A stretch of 64,000 nucleotides of DNA from Cyanosarcina radialis HA8281-LM2 (GCA_019359615.1 JAHHHA010000004.1:124001-188000); one strand, 5' to 3'; numbered from the stretch's first letter, positions 8,235-19,001 are shown. Notes: generated by a model from the sequence alone, not told the origin. Numbers and translations are program-made.

Positions 8235-9338
8235 TTACTGTTTAATTTGCCCAAATCTGGCGAATAAATCTTCGATCGCTTCTAGCATTTGCTCTTGGCT
8301 CCAACCTTGGTAAAGATGAGCCGCGATCGCACTGGCCCCAGCGGCTACTCCTTCCTTGACGTATCCTCGTTCGTAAACCTGCAATTGGGGGTAACGAGAA
8401 TTGGCAAAACTCAACTGAGTTGCGATTAAAGGCACTCGTCCGATCGCCGTCGCTAGTCCTACCGTGTCTCCAGTGGGGTCTTCTGCTACCCAACGGGTAG
8501 TACCGACGACAATGTTTTCCGGTTGCCAGTCCCAACTATATTGCCGGACCAGAGCTTGCATCAAAGCATATACTGCCAGCATTTGAGTACCTCCAGCTAG
8601 CAAAACCCCAACCTTGCGACTAGCTGCGATCGCCATTCCTGCCACTACTACTTGCATCGGATCGCCGACTGCCGCGATTAGCTGTAGGGGAGAGAACACA
8701 TCCGCTAATATCTCTGCTTGCTTTAATCCTTCTTGTACTACTGCCCATTTTTGCTCGTGATTGCAATTAGGGTGAGAACTGTTGACTTTATCTGCGGCGG
8801 GAATGCCTAAACCAGTTAGCACTGCTAAGGCTGTAGTTGTTCCTCCCACGACGCACTCACCTAAGATTAGATAACCATCGGCTACTTCTGTAGCTAGTTT
8901 TTGCCCCCAATACAAACCTCGCTCTAGCAGATGGTTAACGGTAGCTAAAGGTAAGGCTGCCCCGGAAGTGAGACACTTAGCTGGCACTCCTCCTAAAGCG
9001 ATCGCTGGGACTGATGGCTGTAGGGGCAAGCCAGCATCAAATAAATAGATCGGTAGGTTTAAAGCTTCAACGATGGCGCGGGAAATTAGTACCGGAGAAG
9101 CACCAGCCACTAACGGCGGCAAAGGGTATTCTAAGTGGGGTTGGACACCTCGACTTAAAAATTCGGCATCGGCTACAGCCGTGTAGCGGCGATCGTCTGG
9201 AGTGAGTCCAGCGGCAGAAATTCCAGGAATCAAACAGGTATCGGTAAATCCTAGAACGCAAGCCAACACCCCTGGCTGTCCTCGGTATCTTTTGAGCCAC
9301 TGCTGTCCTCGTTCTAGCTGAGTATAGACCCGGATCAT
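8235..9338 (-). CDS. UPF0284 / CobT-like nicotinate-nucleotide phosphoribosyltransferase family protein
   Basis: This 367-residue protein is of the TIGR00303 (UPF0284) family found in cyanobacteria and archaea, related to CobT. CobT transfers phosphoribose from nicotinate mononucleotide to the lower-ligand base of cobalamin. Family-like stretches are GISAAGLTPDDRRYTAVADAE, GECVVGGTTTALAVLTGLG and AGGTQMLAVYALMQAL; the GGTTTALA region corresponds to the nucleotide-binding loop. The start ATG at 9338 begins MIRVYTQLERGQQWL. No other cobalamin gene is adjacent. True activity in cyanobacteria, which use pseudocobalamin, is not established. Confidence 0.88.
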   Translation of the reverse strand: MIRVYTQLERGQQWLKRYRGQPGVLACVLGFTDTCLIPGISAAGLTPDDRRYTAVADAEFLSRGVQPHLEYPLPPLVAGASPVLISRAIVEALNLPIYLFDAGLPLQPSVPAIALGGVPAKCLTSGAALPLATVNHLLERGLYWGQKLATEVADGYLILGECVVGGTTTALAVLTGLGIPAADKVNSSHPNCNHEQKWAVVQEGLKQAEILADVFSPLQLIAAVGDPMQVVVAGMAIAASRKVGVLLAGGTQMLAVYALMQALVRQYSWDWQPENIVVGTTRWVAEDPTGDTVGLATAIGRVPLIATQLSFANSRYPQLQVYERGYVKEGVAAGASAIAAHLYQGWSQEQMLEAIEDLFARFGQIKQ

Positions 9339-9378
9339 TTACTAAATTCTCAAGTTTTAGGCACAAACCGTATATGTA

Positions 9379-9428
9379 GTAGGGGCGCAATGCTGTTCCG
9401 TAGCTCTGCCGAAGGATTGCGCCCCTAC
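9379..9428. repeat. small palindromic element with 13-bp perfect inverted ends
   Basis: GTAGGGGCGCAAT (9379-9391) is inverted exactly as ATTGCGCCCCTAC (9416-9428). The same end sequence bounds the longer elements at 42321-42580 and 54885-55235 and occurs once at 10270-10290. This copy looks like an internally deleted member of that MITE-like family. Confidence 0.75.
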
Positions 9429-9611
9429 CCATGGTATATCACCCGTCGATTCGGAGTGGTACAAGCCAAGGTCAGAGGTGGATGAGGGTTGTGTTGTTTA
9501 ACAGTACGACCGTTGAGTGTAGGAGCGGTAGCCCATTTGAGAGAGGGATTTAAGGTGAGGGCGAATATTTGTGCGGAAGGTTTATTGTTGGTATATAAGC
9601 GGAGAATACTT

Positions 9612-10010
9612 ATGACAGAAGGTTCAGAAAATACTTTAAAAGTTGCTCGTCAGGCATTTGAAAACTTACAGCACGGTTTGGCCACAGAAGACTGGACTCC
9701 CCTGTTAGATCTGCTTACAGAAGACTTCAGTTTTTGGTTTCCCGTAGGCCCCTACCACGGATTCAATGTAGGCAAGGAGAAGGCTAAAGCCTTTTTCCAA
9801 TATGTCTCGGAAGTGTTCGGTAGAACCATTAAACTTACCAGCCTAGAGCGCGTTACCAGCAACGAGACTACAGTGGTGTTTGAGTTCCGCGATGAGGGCA
9901 TGATGTGGAACGAACCTTATAAAAATCGGATAGCCGTGTCCTTCGACGTGCGAGGAGATAAAATTTGCGGCTATCGAGAATACTTTGGCAGCGACGGTAA
10001 ATCGAATTGA
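9612..10010 (+). CDS. NTF2-like (SnoaL-type) fold protein
   Basis: This 132-residue protein has the cone-shaped NTF2/SnoaL pattern. An N-terminal helix (VARQAFENLQHG) precedes LTEDFSFWFPVGPYHGFNVGKEKAKAFFQYV. The C-terminal strands include TTVVFEFRDEGMMWNEPYKNRIAVSFDV and KICGYREYF. Such proteins are small-molecule enzymes, isomerases or binding proteins; no specific substrate can be assigned. The start at 9612 is chosen because GGAG lies 8 bases upstream; the frame stays open to 9489 but that part translates non-family sequence. Confidence 0.8.
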   Translation: MTEGSENTLKVARQAFENLQHGLATEDWTPLLDLLTEDFSFWFPVGPYHGFNVGKEKAKAFFQYVSEVFGRTIKLTSLERVTSNETTVVFEFRDEGMMWNEPYKNRIAVSFDVRGDKICGYREYFGSDGKSN

Positions 10011-10656
10011 AGGAATAAATGGACTAAATTGACCTCGGCTTAGTCCTCTAATGAAGGTTAACAATTAAATCCGGTAATTGTGGGCAGGCATCTTGCCTGC
10101 TCTCTTGTGGGGCGGGCATCTTGCCCGCCCCATTGGGACAGCCCAGAGGGCTATCCCACAAGAATTACCCAATTATTTTTTTAACTTCCATAAGAGGACT
10201 TTCGCTTTGAGACAGGGGTTTTGAACTCCTGTCGGAGCTAGTTTTTGACCGTTAAGTTGACGCGCATGAATGTATTGCGCCCCTACAGGGAATTGATATG
10301 TAATGTAAATCTCGTATCAGATCCAATCGAACAACCATAGAAGCCTTTCTCTATAACCCGTGCCGTCTGACCTTTGAAATTTTGTTGGCGTAGCCTGCGC
10401 TCGGCGCATACTCCAGAACTCCCATTCCCGTATTTGCACGGATAAAAAGACTTTGAAGCTAATTAAAAGCCGTATTTCCACCGTTCAATTATAGATAGTG
10501 CTTTATCTATTATCAGAATACAAACATTAATAGGTTCTTGCTAGATAACCACCTAAACAACTAACACCAGGAAACAAAAAAGCAGTAACCATTAGATTTT
10601 ATAGCAGCTATAAATTAGTTTAACTTTAATCTCGATCGGATATTTGGAGAATAACT
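10011..10656. repeat. gene-free stretch with palindromic repeats and one MITE-like end
   Basis: Three hairpins follow one another: GGCAGGCATCTTGCCTGC near 10083, GGGGCGGGCATCTTGCCCG near 10109, and a GGGACAGCCC/GGGCTATCCC palindrome at 10135-10159. After them comes the sequence block GAATTACCCAATTATTTTTT, which also occurs near 21984 in a decayed copy. 10193-10290 matches the right end of the 54885-55235 element. At 10491-10510 is a 7-bp inverted repeat, ATAGATA/TATCTAT. Upstream of the DUF11-like gene no clear promoter could be placed. Confidence 0.6.
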
Positions 10657-11202
10657 ATGAAACGTTCTTATCTTGTTGGTATCGGTGCTCTATGTATTCT
10701 GGGTACTATTGCTGTTGTGACTGAGATGCCAGGTTTAGCTAATCTGCCATTTAATAATTCGATCGCCAGAAGCTCGCAAACAAAACCCAGAGTTCAATTA
10801 AATTTAATCGCTCAAAAGAAAGTAGTTGAAAACAACCAATCGACCTGGAAATCTTTAGGAGATAATGTCGAAGTTAAACCTGGCGATTTTGTGCGTTACA
10901 ACTTAGTTGCCCAAAACAAAGGTAACAGTGCTGCTAAAAAACTAGTAGTGACTCAACCAATTCCTCAAGGAAGCGTCTATGTTCTCAATTATACTACTGA
11001 CGAAACAACTAAAGTTACTTTCAGCATTGATGGAGGCCAGACCTTTGTAGCTAACCCCACTGTTCGAGTTCAACTACCTGACGGTCGAGTGGAAACTCGT
11101 CCGGCTCCTGCCGAACTATACTCATACATTCGTTGGGATTTCGATCGCCAGATCGAGCCTCAATCTACTGTTAAAGCTTCTTATGAAGTTAAGATTCGCT
11201 AA
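10657..11202 (+). CDS. secreted DUF11-like repeat protein
   Basis: This 181-residue protein has an N-terminal signal peptide (MKRSYLVGIGALCILGTIAVV) with a cleavage region near residues 25-35. It is followed by a single beta-sandwich of the DUF11 / conserved-repeat type. The domain marks are VEVKPGDFVRYNLVAQNKGN, then VVTQPIPQGSVYV, and the final EPQSTVKASYEVKI. DUF11 domains are extracellular or cell-envelope modules of unknown ligand. GGAG 10 bases upstream supports the ATG. It precedes the signalling cluster but is separated from it by 100 bp. Confidence 0.8.
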   Translation: MKRSYLVGIGALCILGTIAVVTEMPGLANLPFNNSIARSSQTKPRVQLNLIAQKKVVENNQSTWKSLGDNVEVKPGDFVRYNLVAQNKGNSAAKKLVVTQPIPQGSVYVLNYTTDETTKVTFSIDGGQTFVANPTVRVQLPDGRVETRPAPAELYSYIRWDFDRQIEPQSTVKASYEVKIR

Positions 11203-11301
11203 TTAGCAGCGTCCAGGGGGCTAACGCCCCTCGATCGATAATTAAATTTCCTCCTTTGTTTGTTCGTTCGTTTCTCTCCCATATCCGGCAGGATAATTTT
11301 T

Positions 11302-13125
11302 ATGCGTAAATTCCCGTTTGTCGTTAATTCCATCAAAATCTTAATTGTTGATAGCGAGCCAGAAAATATTTGTTTTTTATCTCAGTTTTTGAGACATCAA
11401 GGATATGATATTAAAACTGCCAATAGCGGCAAATCTGCCTTGATGCAAGCTCAAGTTGAAACTCCCCATTTGATTTTGCTGGATGGCAAAATGCCAGATA
11501 TGGATGGCTATGAAATTTGTCGATCGCTAAAATCTTTACCGCTCACAGCCGAAATTCCTGTAGTGTTCTTTTGCCATCAAGAAGAATTAGTAGATAGAGC
11601 GAGAATCTTTGACGTAGGAGGAGCAGATTATTTACCTTTACCATTTCACTTACCAGAAGTTTTAGCAAGAATAGAAAACCAATTAGTTTTAAATGCAAAA
11701 ATCCGAACTCGCGGTAACTCAGATAAAGATTTAGAGCGCCGAGGTAAACTATTATTTATTACCGATCGCGCCCTGAGAAAGACAGTTAAAAAACGCCATC
11801 ATTTGCGAGATTCGAGCGACGATATTGCTCGCTACGATCGCCTAACGCATCTCCCCAATCAAAGTTGGTTTGTCGATCGCCTGCATCAGAGAATTATCGG
11901 CAAACAATCGGCTTCAGGCAATTCCTACGCCGTGCTGTTTTTAGACTGCGATCGCTTCAAATTAATTAATAACTCTTTCGGTCATCAGTTAGGCGATCGC
12001 TTGCTAGTGGCGGTGGCGCGGCGATTGGAATCTTGTCTGCGTGCTAATGATGCGATCGCTCGGTTTGGCGGTGACGATTTTACTATTCTGCTGGAAGGAG
12101 TTAGAGATGTCGAACACGCTATCATAGCAGCTAAAAGAATTCATCAGCATCTAACTGCACCATTTATCATTGACAACCATCAGATCTTTCTCAATATTTG
12201 TATCGGTATTGTTTTGGGTAACTCCGATTATCATTATCCCGAAACAATTTTGCGCGACGCTGATACTGCCATGCACGCAGCTAAAAGAAAAGGCACGTTC
12301 TGCGAAGTATTTTCTTCAGAGATGTACGATCTGGCCCGGAATACTTTAGAACTAGAAAACAATCTGCGTTTAGCTTTAGAACGTCAAGAACTGTCCGTTC
12401 ACTACCAACCGATATTATCGCTAACCACGGGTGAAATTAGCGGATTTGAGGCTCTAATTCGCTGGTATCGTCCCGATGAAGGTTTTATTTCGCCAGCTAA
12501 TTTTATTCCGATCGCCGAAGAAACTGGTTTAATCGTGCCCATTGGTACGTGGATATTGCGGGAAGCTTGCCGACAGTTTCGCGTTTGGCTGAACCAAAAA
12601 TCGGTCAAATCGTCAGCTAGAATTAGCATTAATCTCTCGGTCAAGCAGTTTTATCAGCCGGATTTAATCGAGCAGATCGATAACATTCTGCAAGAAACCG
12701 ATCTGTCAGGACATAATTTAAATCTAGAAATCACTGAAAGCGTCTTGCTCGATCGAGACGAATCGGCCATGAAGATTATCGAGCAACTCAGAGAACGCCA
12801 AATTCACTTAAGCATTGATGATTTTGGCACTGGTTATTCATCTTTAAGCTATCTTTATCGGCTGCCCGTTAATGCTTTGAAGATCGATCGCTCTTTCATT
12901 ATGAGAATTAGCGAAAATAATAAAAACTTGGAGATCGTCAAAACCATTATTAACTTGGCCCACCACTTAGGAATGACGGTTACGGCTGAAGGCATAGAAA
13001 CTGACCACCAAGCTACTCAACTGAAATCTCTAAAATGCGAATTTGCCCAAGGATTTTTCTTTTACAAACCACTTGATAGCAAACGGGTTGAAGAGATCTT
13101 TGAGCTTCATAAAGCGGCTACCTAG
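11302..13125 (+). CDS. response regulator with GGDEF and EAL domains
   Basis: This 607-residue cyclic-di-GMP turnover protein has an N-terminal REC domain with phosphoacceptor Asp61 (ILLDGKMPDMDGYE), a GGDEF domain and an EAL domain. The GGDEF active site reads GGDDF (from residue 256) and is preceded by an RAND inhibitory-site motif. The EAL domain starts at Glu383 in FEALIRWYRP and has the loop DFGTGYSSLSYLYRLP with KIDRSFI. The EAL site looks intact, so phosphodiesterase activity is likely; GGDDF is a permitted variant whose cyclase activity is uncertain. ATG at 11302 with AGGA upstream is preferred over 11260. It heads a row of four co-directional signalling genes. Confidence 0.92.
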   Translation: MRKFPFVVNSIKILIVDSEPENICFLSQFLRHQGYDIKTANSGKSALMQAQVETPHLILLDGKMPDMDGYEICRSLKSLPLTAEIPVVFFCHQEELVDRARIFDVGGADYLPLPFHLPEVLARIENQLVLNAKIRTRGNSDKDLERRGKLLFITDRALRKTVKKRHHLRDSSDDIARYDRLTHLPNQSWFVDRLHQRIIGKQSASGNSYAVLFLDCDRFKLINNSFGHQLGDRLLVAVARRLESCLRANDAIARFGGDDFTILLEGVRDVEHAIIAAKRIHQHLTAPFIIDNHQIFLNICIGIVLGNSDYHYPETILRDADTAMHAAKRKGTFCEVFSSEMYDLARNTLELENNLRLALERQELSVHYQPILSLTTGEISGFEALIRWYRPDEGFISPANFIPIAEETGLIVPIGTWILREACRQFRVWLNQKSVKSSARISINLSVKQFYQPDLIEQIDNILQETDLSGHNLNLEITESVLLDRDESAMKIIEQLRERQIHLSIDDFGTGYSSLSYLYRLPVNALKIDRSFIMRISENNKNLEIVKTIINLAHHLGMTVTAEGIETDHQATQLKSLKCEFAQGFFFYKPLDSKRVEEIFELHKAAT

Positions 13126-13143
13126 CCAGCATTATCTTGACTT

Positions 13144-13170
13144 GTGGGATAGCCCTCTGGGCTGTCCCTC
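13144..13170. repeat. GGGATAGCCC palindromic repeat
   Basis: GGGATAGCCC and GGGCTGTCCC form a hairpin with a TCT loop. Related palindromes occur at 10135-10159, 23563-23589 and 53430-53456. It lies between the first two signalling genes and could end transcription, but no U tract follows. Confidence 0.7.
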
Positions 13171-13194
13171 TAGAGCTACAACTTTATATAAACT

Positions 13195-16152
13195 ATGAGC
13201 TTTAAATTAACTTCATTATTATTTAAACGCAAAAATCAAGACCGAGTTTTGCCAGGTGGCTCGCTCGGACGCGATACCATAATTAATATGGGAGCGCGGG
13301 TAGCAGCAGTAATATTCGTCGTATCTGGACTGAGCTATATGCACTTTTTGCTCCGGCTCGATACCGATTTAAAAGGACGTTTAACCAAGTATATTACCGA
13401 GAGAGGAAAGCGAGAAGTAACTATCTTTGTAACAGCAGAAAAAAATCACAAAATTCTGCAACAGCAAGTTCGCAAACAGTTAAAAACTATTTCTGATAAG
13501 AGTGCTGCCACTACTTTTAAGCAAATTTTTTTCCAGTGGTCGGACGGTACGGTAAGAAATGCCCCCCAAGGTACGCCACCGGAGCGATTTAATACTGAGG
13601 AGTTCGCTAGCGCCTTTATCGGAAGAGGAGTGAAGCTAGATGCCGATTTCCAAAAGCGAATGGTGACATTTTACCAGCTGGTAGAGAAATTCGGTCCTGG
13701 ATGGCGAAACAACTTTTTAGATACTTATATCAGCTTGCCCGAAGGAGCGATCGCAATTTTTTGGCCGGGGGCGGCTTGGGCGATCGATGCTAGCCCGACA
13801 CTAGATATTACTAAGGAAGAGTGGGCTTATTTGGGAACTAAAAAACACAATCCCCAGCGTAAAACCATGTGGACGGGGGTATATGCCGATCCTGTAACCC
13901 AAGATTGGATGGTGTCAGCAGAAACTCCCATTGATGACGAAACAGGCAGGCATATCGGTACGATCGGGCATGATGTGATTTTGACAGATTTGCTCCAGCG
14001 GACGATTTCCGATCGTATGGAAGGAACTTATAACTTGCTAGTGCGAGCGGACGGACAACTGATTGCCCACCCTCAACTGATGAACCAAATTCAAACAGCA
14101 GGGGGTAAATTTACCGTCAAAGATGCCAACAATAGCAATCTCCAGCGCCTCTTCAATTTAGTCAAACAAAATCCTACCGGACAACACGTTATCTATAATG
14201 CCGTCGATCGAGAATATCTGGCTGTCGTCAAACTAACTGGCCCTGACTGGTATTTAATCTCAGTCTACCCAGAATCCTTACTGCAAGAGCAAGCGATGGA
14301 TGCTACCAAATTTATTGTGCTCCTTGGCAGCATATCTTTGTTGGTAGAAATTATTTTATTGCTATTAGTTTTGCGCCAAAAAGTTGCTAATCCATTAGAT
14401 CGACTATTACTCGCTACTAACCAGATTATGGCAGGTAAGTTTGATGTCGATCTAGATCGCGAACGTCGCGACGAACTAGGGCAACTAGCTACGGCTTTTA
14501 CTCGAATGACAGAACAATTGCAAGAGTCATTCTATACACTAGAGCGAAGAGTTGCAGAACGTACTCTTGAGTTAGAGCAAGCCAAAGAACAAGCAGAAGT
14601 TGCCAGCCAGGCCAAGAGCGAATTCCTAGCTAATATGAGTCATGAGTTACGAACTCCTCTCAATGGAATTTTGGGTTACGCTCAAATTTTGCGACAGTCA
14701 AAAAATATAACAGAAAGAGAAAAAAAAGGTATCGAAATTATCAATCAATGCGGCTCGCATCTTTTGACTTTAATTAACGATATTCTCGATCTTTCCAAGA
14801 TCGAAGCTCAGAAAATGGAATTAAATCCGACTAATTTTCATTTTCCCCCTTTCTTACAAGAAGTAGCAGAAATTTGTCAGATCAAAGCCGAACAGAAAGG
14901 AATTGAATTTGTATATCAAGAGGGCGATCGCTTGCCAAATGGCATTCAAGCCGATGAAAAGCGATTGCGACAAGTATTGATGAACTTGCTGAGCAATGCA
15001 ATTAAATTTACTGAAATTGGCCGAGTGACGTTTACCGTCAAGATTTTAGAGCAGTGGGAGAGCGATCGAGCAAAACTTGCAGGTGATGACCCAGATAAAT
15101 TAACCAGAACAGACTTATTATCTAAAAACTCAATTCTCCAAACTCTGCCCTTCAATGTAGATGAAGTTCAGCTTTCAGATAATTCTACAAATAACAATAC
15201 TAAACAGTATTATTCCCTACGCTTTCAAGTTGAAGATAGTGGAATCGGTATTAGCAGCGAACATTTAGAAAAAATATTTTCCCCCTTCGAGCAAGTGGGT
15301 AACGCTAACAAACAAGCTGAGGGGACGGGTTTAGGATTAGCTATCAGTCAAAGAATTGTCAGTTTAATGGGTAGCAGTTTGAACGTTCACAGCCAACTTG
15401 GTAAAGGCAGTGTTTTTTGGTTTGATGTCGAACTACCAGCCGCTCAGGAATGGTCGGTAAAGTTACCAGCTGCTCAACAGGGTAATATTATTGGCTTTAA
15501 AGGGGAAAAGATAAAAATATTGGTAGTAGACGATCGCTTAGAAAATCGGTCGGCGATCGCAGATTTACTCTCACCTCTAGGTTTTACAATTCGAGAAGCT
15601 ACTAACGGTGTAGAAGGCTTAGAGAAAGCTATAAAATGGCAACCAGATTTGGTTATTACCGATTTATCGATGCCAGTAATGAACGGCTATGAAATGCTTG
15701 TCAAGTTACGTCAAGAAGCCCAATTGTCAGATTTAGTAGCGATTGCTTCTTCAGCTAGCGTGTTTGAGAGCGATCGACAAAATAGTTTGACCGCAGGTGC
15801 TAATGAATTTCTACCCAAACCGATGCAAGTTGAGACTTTATTAGCTACTTTGGAAAAATATCTAAAATTAGAATGGCTTTATGAAGAAAGCAAAACTGTA
15901 AAATTAGAACGAGCGGAAAATAAAGTAGAAATATCTGCATCTGAGATCTTACCGCCACCGCCCGATAAATTAAATCTACTTTTGGATCTAAGTCGCAAAG
16001 GTTTAGTTAACAATTTACTTCAAGAACTTGAAATAATTGAAAATATAGATCCTCAATTTATTCCTTTTTCCGATCGTATTCGTCAATTAGCTAAAGGCTT
16101 TCAAATCAAGCAAATTCGCTTATTTATCGAACAGTATACGATCGCTAAGTGA
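13195..16152 (+). CDS. Cache-HAMP hybrid histidine kinase with C-terminal receiver
   Basis: A 985-residue membrane sensor. After an N-terminal helix (about residues 30-50), a large extracytoplasmic dCache-type sensor domain (about 55-375) ends at a second helix (FIVLLGSISLLVEIILLLLV). HAMP follows (about 395-450), then HisKA with His483 in [21 protein letters not shown]. The ATPase has N box LLSNAIKF, G1 DSGIGI and G2 GTGLGLAIS. The receiver has Asp823 in VITDLSMPVMNGYE. The last 80 residues (LPPPPDKLN to FQIKQIRLFIEQ) are shared with the C-terminus of the kinase at 16759. The ligand of the sensor domain is unknown. Confidence 0.93.
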   Translation: MSFKLTSLLFKRKNQDRVLPGGSLGRDTIINMGARVAAVIFVVSGLSYMHFLLRLDTDLKGRLTKYITERGKREVTIFVTAEKNHKILQQQVRKQLKTISDKSAATTFKQIFFQWSDGTVRNAPQGTPPERFNTEEFASAFIGRGVKLDADFQKRMVTFYQLVEKFGPGWRNNFLDTYISLPEGAIAIFWPGAAWAIDASPTLDITKEEWAYLGTKKHNPQRKTMWTGVYADPVTQDWMVSAETPIDDETGRHIGTIGHDVILTDLLQRTISDRMEGTYNLLVRADGQLIAHPQLMNQIQTAGGKFTVKDANNSNLQRLFNLVKQNPTGQHVIYNAVDREYLAVVKLTGPDWYLISVYPESLLQEQAMDATKFIVLLGSISLLVEIILLLLVLRQKVANPLDRLLLATNQIMAGKFDVDLDRERRDELGQLATAFTRMTEQLQESFYTLERRVAERTLELEQAKEQAEVASQAKSEFLANMSHELRTPLNGILGYAQILRQSKNITEREKKGIEIINQCGSHLLTLINDILDLSKIEAQKMELNPTNFHFPPFLQEVAEICQIKAEQKGIEFVYQEGDRLPNGIQADEKRLRQVLMNLLSNAIKFTEIGRVTFTVKILEQWESDRAKLAGDDPDKLTRTDLLSKNSILQTLPFNVDEVQLSDNSTNNNTKQYYSLRFQVEDSGIGISSEHLEKIFSPFEQVGNANKQAEGTGLGLAISQRIVSLMGSSLNVHSQLGKGSVFWFDVELPAAQEWSVKLPAAQQGNIIGFKGEKIKILVVDDRLENRSAIADLLSPLGFTIREATNGVEGLEKAIKWQPDLVITDLSMPVMNGYEMLVKLRQEAQLSDLVAIASSASVFESDRQNSLTAGANEFLPKPMQVETLLATLEKYLKLEWLYEESKTVKLERAENKVEISASEILPPPPDKLNLLLDLSRKGLVNNLLQELEIIENIDPQFIPFSDRIRQLAKGFQIKQIRLFIEQYTIAK

Positions 16153-16758
16153 CGAACGCTTAAATTAGTGTAACGCGACTAAAATGGTGCGTCATGATGA
16201 AGATTATTAGCCGGAGGTTGGGGGAAGGATAGGAAAACCAACTAACCCAATCATAATGCCTCATTTGTTTTATTAAAGATCGGTAAATTTACAGAGTAAG
16301 TCTCTGTCATTTTATCTTGCAATTTAGGGAATTATAGATAAAGTTGTAACGCCATAATAGCCTCGCCAATGAAGACGATCGCCATAAATCCTTAGTTAAG
16401 TACAAACCAGGTGAATGAATGAGATCTATTCCAAATCGCTCAGGCACTAACTGAGGAGGCGGTCGCTCTTCAATGCGATCGCTAAAAAAGTTTAGAGGTT
16501 GGCGGTAACAACTTTTTGCCCAAGCCAAATTCTGCCTGACGCTTGATTAATTTTATTACAGACACATCTCCAATTAAAATGGATATACGAACAGAGTCAA
16601 CCAGCAGAGTCAAATCAGGTATAAAATCAGACCAAGCCTATAGCAGGTCAAATTATCCTTCTGTCCGTTGAAGATTTAGCTTTACTCTTAGCTCTAACTC
16701 GCAAATCGAACGATATCTATAAGCAGTCAAAAGTCAAAAGTTATTGGTGCGGCAAACT
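16153..16758. other. gene-free stretch between two kinase genes
   Basis: About 600 bp with no gene I can support. Small frames here lack a ribosome binding site and a recognisable product. A short AGTCAAA heptamer duplication lies just before the next gene (16727-16741). The promoter of the second kinase is expected here but no clear element was seen. Confidence 0.5.
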
Positions 16759-18843
16759 ATGATTTCAATTCCAGGCGGTCAAACCATCTTAATAGTCGAT
16801 GATAATCCTACTAACTTAGAGGTGCTGTCAGAAACTTTGACTGGTGCCGGATTGTCAGTGTCAGTAGCCATTGATGGCGAAAGCGCGATCGAGCAAGTAG
16901 AGTATCATCAACCAGAGCTAATCTTGTTAGATGTGATGATGCCTGGAATTGACGGCTTTGAAACCTGCCAGCGCCTCAAAGCTAACTCCATAACAGCAGA
17001 GATTCCTGTCATTTTTATGACGGCTTTATCCGATACCGAGCATAAAGTCAAAGGTCTGTCTTATGGAGCGGTGGACTATATTTCTAAACCCTTTCAGCAA
17101 GAAGAAGTGCTAGCGAGGGTAAGAGTACACTTGCAGTTGCGCCACCTCGCCAGAACTCTCAAAGAGCAAAATCAAAAGCTGACAACTGAAGTTCAAAAGC
17201 GCCAGCAAGCAGAATTAGCTTTACAGCAATTAAACCAAAAATTAGAGCAACGAGTCGAAGAACGCACCGCTGTTTTATCTAAAGTCTTGCAAAAGCTCAG
17301 GCAAGCTCAAGTGCAACTGCTACAACATAATGAAGAATTAGAAAGGCGCGTGGCAGATCGCACCGCTCAACTTAATGAAGCTAAAGAGGCGGCTGAGGGT
17401 GCAAACAAAGCTAAAAGCGAATTTATTGCTAATATGAGCCACGAAATTCGGACTCCGCTCAATGGTATTCTCGGCTACGCCCAAATCTTGCAATCATCGA
17501 GAAATCTCACCGAAAAAGAACGCAAGGGAATCAACATCATTCACCAATGCGGTACTCACTTATTGACTTTAATTAACGATATTCTCGATATTGCCAAAAT
17601 CGAAGCTCGGAAGATGGAAGTTTATCCGAGCAATTTTCATTTTCCTTCTTGCTTGCAAAGTATTGTCGAAATCTTTAGTATTAGAGCCGAACAGAAAAAG
17701 ATCGGTTTTATTTATCAAGCAGATCCGCACTTGCCCAGTGGCGTTTATGCTGACGAAAAGCGCCTGCGGCAAGTTTTAATCAACCTGATTGGCAATGCCG
17801 TTAAATTTACCGATCGCGGTGCAGTAACTTTCAAAGTCAAGATTCTCGATCGAGAAAAAAATCCTGAAAGCGGCGATCGCTCTTCTAAAATTAAAATTCG
17901 CTTCCAAATTGAAGATACAGGAACCGGGATTAGCGCCGACTATCTCAAAAAGATATTCAGACCGTTCGAGCAAGTAGGCGAAACTAGATTGCAATCTCAA
18001 GGTACTGGATTAGGGCTGACGATCAGCCAAAAAATCTTAGCTTTGATGAACAGCCAAATTCAAGTTAGTAGCGAACCAGGACATGGGAGTATTTTTTGGT
18101 TCGATCTAGAACTTCAAGAATCGTCTGAATGGGCCCAGTCAATGAGAGTCTCTACCCATGGAAATATTATCGGTTTCCACGGCGACAAACGGAAAATACT
18201 GATAGTAGACGATCGCTGGGAAAATCGATCGGTAATCGTTAATTTGCTCGGCGAGCTTGGCTTTGATGTCGCTGAAGCTATGGACGGGCAAGAAGGTTTG
18301 GAAAAAGTCGATCGATTCCAGCCAGATTTAGTCATTGCCGACTTAGTAATGCCAGTAATGGATGGGTTTGAAATGATCAGGCGGCTGCGCCAATCACCTC
18401 AATTGGAAAACTTATCGATTATTGTCTCTTCTGCTAGCGTATTTGAATCGGATCAGTATGAAAGTTTAGCCGCTGGCGCTGACGACTTTCTACCGAAGCC
18501 AATCTCGGCAGAAAAATTATTGGAAATGCTCCAGTCGCTTTTACACGTGCAATGGATTTATGAAATTCCAGATACTCAGAAGACCGAGCCAGAAAATTCA
18601 CTGAAAGCCGAAGATGAAAGCGCTGAAACTTCAGTGGAAATACTTCCACCTTCGCCCGAAATACTTGCTAAATTATATAGTCAGGTGAAGAAAGGAGATT
18701 TAGACGGAGCGGTCGAAGAAGCTAACAAGTTGAGACAGCAAGATGAAAAATTTAAACCATTTGCTCAACAGCTTTGTCAGCTAGCAGAAAGCTTCCAAGT
18801 CAAACAACTCCAAACTTTTATTCAACAGTTTATTGAAGAGTAG
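16759..18843 (+). CDS. REC-histidine kinase-REC hybrid protein
   Basis: This is a soluble hybrid kinase of 694 residues with no membrane helix. Receiver 1 has Asp58 in [16 protein letters not shown] coiled coil follows (about 130-215), containing two RVxxRTAxL heptad blocks. HisKA has His228 in [21 protein letters not shown]. The ATPase has [14 protein letters not shown] and GTGLGLTIS. Receiver 2 has Asp528 in [14 protein letters not shown]. The C-terminal 65 residues share LPPSPEIL and [13 protein letters not shown] with the preceding kinase. The start is uncertain: ATG at 16759 is chosen, GTG at 16747 and TTG at 16744 are alternatives, and none has a good ribosome binding site. Confidence 0.92.
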   Translation: MISIPGGQTILIVDDNPTNLEVLSETLTGAGLSVSVAIDGESAIEQVEYHQPELILLDVMMPGIDGFETCQRLKANSITAEIPVIFMTALSDTEHKVKGLSYGAVDYISKPFQQEEVLARVRVHLQLRHLARTLKEQNQKLTTEVQKRQQAELALQQLNQKLEQRVEERTAVLSKVLQKLRQAQVQLLQHNEELERRVADRTAQLNEAKEAAEGANKAKSEFIANMSHEIRTPLNGILGYAQILQSSRNLTEKERKGINIIHQCGTHLLTLINDILDIAKIEARKMEVYPSNFHFPSCLQSIVEIFSIRAEQKKIGFIYQADPHLPSGVYADEKRLRQVLINLIGNAVKFTDRGAVTFKVKILDREKNPESGDRSSKIKIRFQIEDTGTGISADYLKKIFRPFEQVGETRLQSQGTGLGLTISQKILALMNSQIQVSSEPGHGSIFWFDLELQESSEWAQSMRVSTHGNIIGFHGDKRKILIVDDRWENRSVIVNLLGELGFDVAEAMDGQEGLEKVDRFQPDLVIADLVMPVMDGFEMIRRLRQSPQLENLSIIVSSASVFESDQYESLAAGADDFLPKPISAEKLLEMLQSLLHVQWIYEIPDTQKTEPENSLKAEDESAETSVEILPPSPEILAKLYSQVKKGDLDGAVEEANKLRQQDEKFKPFAQQLCQLAESFQVKQLQTFIQQFIEE

Positions 18844-18854
18844 GAGTGTAGGAG

Positions 18855-18906
18855 TTCGGAAGTCAGAAGTCAGAAGTCAGAAGTCAGGAGTCAGGAGTCA
18901 GGAGGT
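18855..18906. repeat. GTCAGAA/GTCAGGA heptamer run
   Basis: About six tandem heptamers of the form AGTCAGA then AGTCAGG, typical short tandem repeats of cyanobacterial intergenic DNA. A CCCTCTCCGCC run follows at 18934-18970 before the next gene. Confidence 0.8.
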
Positions 18907-19001
18907 AAGAGTTCGGAATTAATAAATTATCTTCCCTCTCCGCCCTCTCCGCCCTCTTCTCCCTCTCCCCTGCACCTGTCCTTATAATTAAAAAACTATT
19001 T

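Noticed and set aside
16307-16528. 73-residue minus-strand frame between the kinase genes
   Set aside because: No ribosome binding site, no recognisable composition or family; more likely a chance frame in spacer DNA.
18855-18906. Heptamer run considered as a CRISPR array
   Set aside because: Units are 7 bp and contiguous without spacers, so this is a simple tandem repeat.
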